A stretch of 64,000 nt of DNA, from NCBI RefSeq assembly GCF_002220365.1, contig NZ_MTHB01000027.1, forward strand, positions 62,001-126,000, in the 5' to 3' direction. The position numbers and the translations under genes were made by a program. Below, in pieces: positions 62,389-64,000 of this stretch (the first letter of the stretch is position 1; each line of letters begins with the position of its first letter). The notes beneath the pieces are model-generated. The model saw nothing but the letters and a program-made list of their open reading frames with translations. It had not been told where the DNA came from and made no database searches. Source of the DNA: Caballeronia sordidicola (GTDB lineage: Bacteria > Pseudomonadota > Gammaproteobacteria > Burkholderiales > Burkholderiaceae).

Positions 62389-63156
62389 TTATTCCACCTG
62401 CCACTTCTTGATGATCTGCATCAGGGTGCCGTCCGCCTTGATCTTCTTGATGCCTGCGTTCAACTGGTCGAGCGTGGCGGTGTCGCCCTTGCGTACCACG
62501 AAGCACACCTGGCCCACCACTTCCGGCTGATACTCGGTGACCAGTCGCAATTGCGGATTCGGGTTGTGCTGAAGCTGGTAAGCAATGATCGGATGGTCGC
62601 CGAAGCCAGCCTTGATGCGTCCGAGCGCGACGTCGCGCATGATATCGGCGACGGAATCGTAGGTGCGCACTTCCTTGAAAATGCCTTTCTTGTTCAGTGC
62701 GTCGACAAACGCCGTACCTACTTGAGCGCCTACCACTTCGCCTTTGAGCGAGTCCATTGACGGATATTTACCGGTATCGTCGGCGCGAACGATGAGGCCT
62801 TCGCCATACGAATAAACCGTGTCCGAGAAGTCGACGACCTGCTGGCGTGCCGGCGTCTTCAGCATGGCAGCCGAAATGATGTCGATCTTCTTCGTGGTCA
62901 GCGAAGGAATTAGTGAGGAGAACGTGGTTTGTTCGATACTGACGTCAAAGCCTGATGCCTTGCCGGTTGCCGTGATGGCGTCGACCAGCAAGCCCTGAAT
63001 CGAGTTGGACTTGACGTCGAGGAACGTGAACGGCACACCTGTGGCCGTCGCGCCGACCGTATAAGTGGGGGCGGCGGCCATCGACCGCGCCGGAGCGCCC
63101 GTGAGCAGCAATCCCGTTACAAAGACACAGGCGAAACGTCTGACGAACTTGAACAT
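62389..63156 (-). CDS. Amino-acid ABC transporter periplasmic binding protein
   Basis: 255 aa from ATG 63156 after GGAGAG. Signal peptide ending near SMAAA, then a type II binding fold with VPFTFLDVKSNSIQGLLVDAI and VDFSDTVYSYGEGLIV. It belongs to the polar amino-acid family 3. First gene of its operon; its promoter shares a 166-bp gap with the divergent IclR gene. Confidence 0.92.
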   Translation of the reverse strand: MFKFVRRFACVFVTGLLLTGAPARSMAAAPTYTVGATATGVPFTFLDVKSNSIQGLLVDAITATGKASGFDVSIEQTTFSSLIPSLTTKKIDIISAAMLKTPARQQVVDFSDTVYSYGEGLIVRADDTGKYPSMDSLKGEVVGAQVGTAFVDALNKKGIFKEVRTYDSVADIMRDVALGRIKAGFGDHPIIAYQLQHNPNPQLRLVTEYQPEVVGQVCFVVRKGDTATLDQLNAGIKKIKADGTLMQIIKKWQVE

Positions 63157-63254
63157 GAGGCTCTCCACTTATTGGGAAGGATCGATTTAAGAATCGTTAA
63201 ATGATGTTTTTCGTATCTTATTCGAGTCAAAAAAATCGTCAATCGAAATATGCG

Positions 63255-63269
63255 TATCGATATTCGATA
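63255..63269. promoter_or_regulatory. 15-bp palindrome, candidate IclR operator
   Basis: TATCGA-TAT-TCGATA, a perfect 6-3-6 inverted repeat in the gap between the binding-protein gene and IclR. Size and shape fit IclR-family operators; it would cover both promoters. Confidence 0.55.
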
Positions 63270-63322
63270 TGGTAGTGTTACATCATGAGCTCGAGGCTTG
63301 AGCCAAACAATTGGGTAAATCC

Positions 63323-64000
63323 ATGAACCGAAACAAACCCGTCCTTCAAGCGGACGTGCCTGCAATGGCTGGTGATTCGCCAGATACGCCGGATGCGCTG
63401 TTTAATCAGTCGTTGGAAAAGGGCATAGCGGTGTTGCGAGCGTTCAGTGCGCAGCGGCGCACGATGACTTTGCCGGAGGTGGCGCAGGCCACCTCCATCA
63501 CCAAGAGTTCGGCGCAGCGGATGATCTACACGTTGGAAAAGCTGGGGTATGTGAAGAAGCATCCACGCACGAAGCGTTACCAGCTTGCGGTGAAGGCGAT
63601 GCAGATTGGCTTCAACTATCTGGCCGCGGATACGTTGATTGATGTTGCCAATCCATTCTTGTCGGAGTTGACGAATGTAACGGGGGAGACGACCAACCTG
63701 ACGGAGCCGGACGGGCTCGATATGGTTTATGTCGCGCGCTTTGTGTGTACGAAATTCTTGCCGATCCACATGCCTATCGGCAGTCGCATTCCGATGTATT
63801 GCACGGCGTCAGGGCGGGCTTATCTGGCAGCGTTGCCGGAGGATGAGTCACGTATGCTTCTTGAACGAAGTGAGCGTGTTGTGCACACGCAGTACACCGT
63901 GACGGATCTAGGCGAGATCGACGCCCGGCTGGCGCAAGGGAGGCTGAGCGGTTATGCGTCGAACAGGGAAGAGTTGTTTATCGGCGACATGACGATTGCA
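63323..64000 (+). CDS. IclR-family regulator (3' end cut by window)
   Basis: 226 codons in the window from ATG 63323. Winged helix LEKGIAVLRAFSAQRRTMTLPEVAQ and ITKSSAQRMIYTLEKLGYV, then the GAF-like effector domain with DGLDMVYVARFV and MYCTASGRAYLAALP. IclR proteins are about 250-270 aa, so only the end is missing. Divergent from the amino-acid ABC/oxidase operon, which it probably regulates. Confidence 0.92.
   Translation, partial: MNRNKPVLQADVPAMAGDSPDTPDALFNQSLEKGIAVLRAFSAQRRTMTLPEVAQATSITKSSAQRMIYTLEKLGYVKKHPRTKRYQLAVKAMQIGFNYLAADTLIDVANPFLSELTNVTGETTNLTEPDGLDMVYVARFVCTKFLPIHMPIGSRIPMYCTASGRAYLAALPEDESRMLLERSERVVHTQYTVTDLGEIDARLAQGRLSGYASNREELFIGDMTIA

Overview
The window is GC-rich, densely coded DNA of a Burkholderiaceae-type betaproteobacterium, most likely Paraburkholderia, Caballeronia or a close relative, and probably from a secondary replicon. 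The evidence is codon use, two DUF4148 small secreted proteins, many LysR regulators, and an oxalate locus arranged as in soil and plant-associated Burkholderia-group bacteria. No rRNA, tRNA, CRISPR array, prophage or intact insertion sequence was seen. Both ends cut genes: a MarR regulator on the left and an IclR regulator on the right.

Layout. 1-4.3 kb: MarR regulator (partial), a MoxR-type ATPase with a VWA protein (CobS/CobT-like), then an AT-rich 0.7 kb gap. 4.3-12.4 kb: accessory metabolism, namely threonine aldolase, a LysR/aldo-keto reductase divergent pair, an SDR-AraC pair, an APH(6)-like phosphotransferase, an alpha/beta hydrolase and a serine/threonine dehydratase-like enzyme. 12.5-20.2 kb: a LacI-controlled sugar ABC operon with a sugar 3-epimerase and a small kinase. 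The LacI-operon gap holds two 16-bp near-palindromes, 32 bp apart, which are probable operators.

20.2-40.7 kb is the core: an oxalate catabolism region. It holds oxalyl-CoA decarboxylase, two formyl-CoA transferases, an OxlT-type oxalate:formate antiporter, a PAS protein, an aldehyde dehydrogenase, a ketopantoate-reductase-like gene that may be an oxalyl-CoA reductase, two LysR regulators, and a GntR/FCD regulator whose start overlaps a 73-aa membrane microprotein. The oxc and second frc promoters share a 36-bp element with one mismatch, and related elements precede the reductase and the microprotein-GntR pair. This suggests one regulon. A 1394-aa autotransporter sits inside the region. The second frc lies in an operon with a FAH-family enzyme and a short membrane protein that resembles the membrane domain of transhydrogenase PntB without its NADP domain.

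40.8-50 kb: an MFS transporter, DUF4148 proteins, a LysR-nitrilase unit, a secreted hydrolase, a DUF4410 protein and a LytS/LytTR two-component system. 50.4-53.3 kb: D-tartrate dehydratase followed by NAD-malic enzyme, a plausible route from D-tartrate to pyruvate. 53.4-59.5 kb: small metabolic genes, several secreted or His/Cys-rich small proteins, strong terminators and a diguanylate cyclase. 59.6-64 kb: a polar amino-acid ABC transporter with a FAD amine oxidase, divergent from an IclR regulator.

Working model for the core: oxalate enters through OxlT in exchange for formate. Frc loads CoA, Oxc decarboxylates oxalyl-CoA to formyl-CoA, and the reductase may send some oxalyl-CoA to glyoxylate for assimilation. 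GntR is the best candidate regulator of all three promoters. All functions are assigned by reading translated sequence against remembered family motifs; no database search was run.
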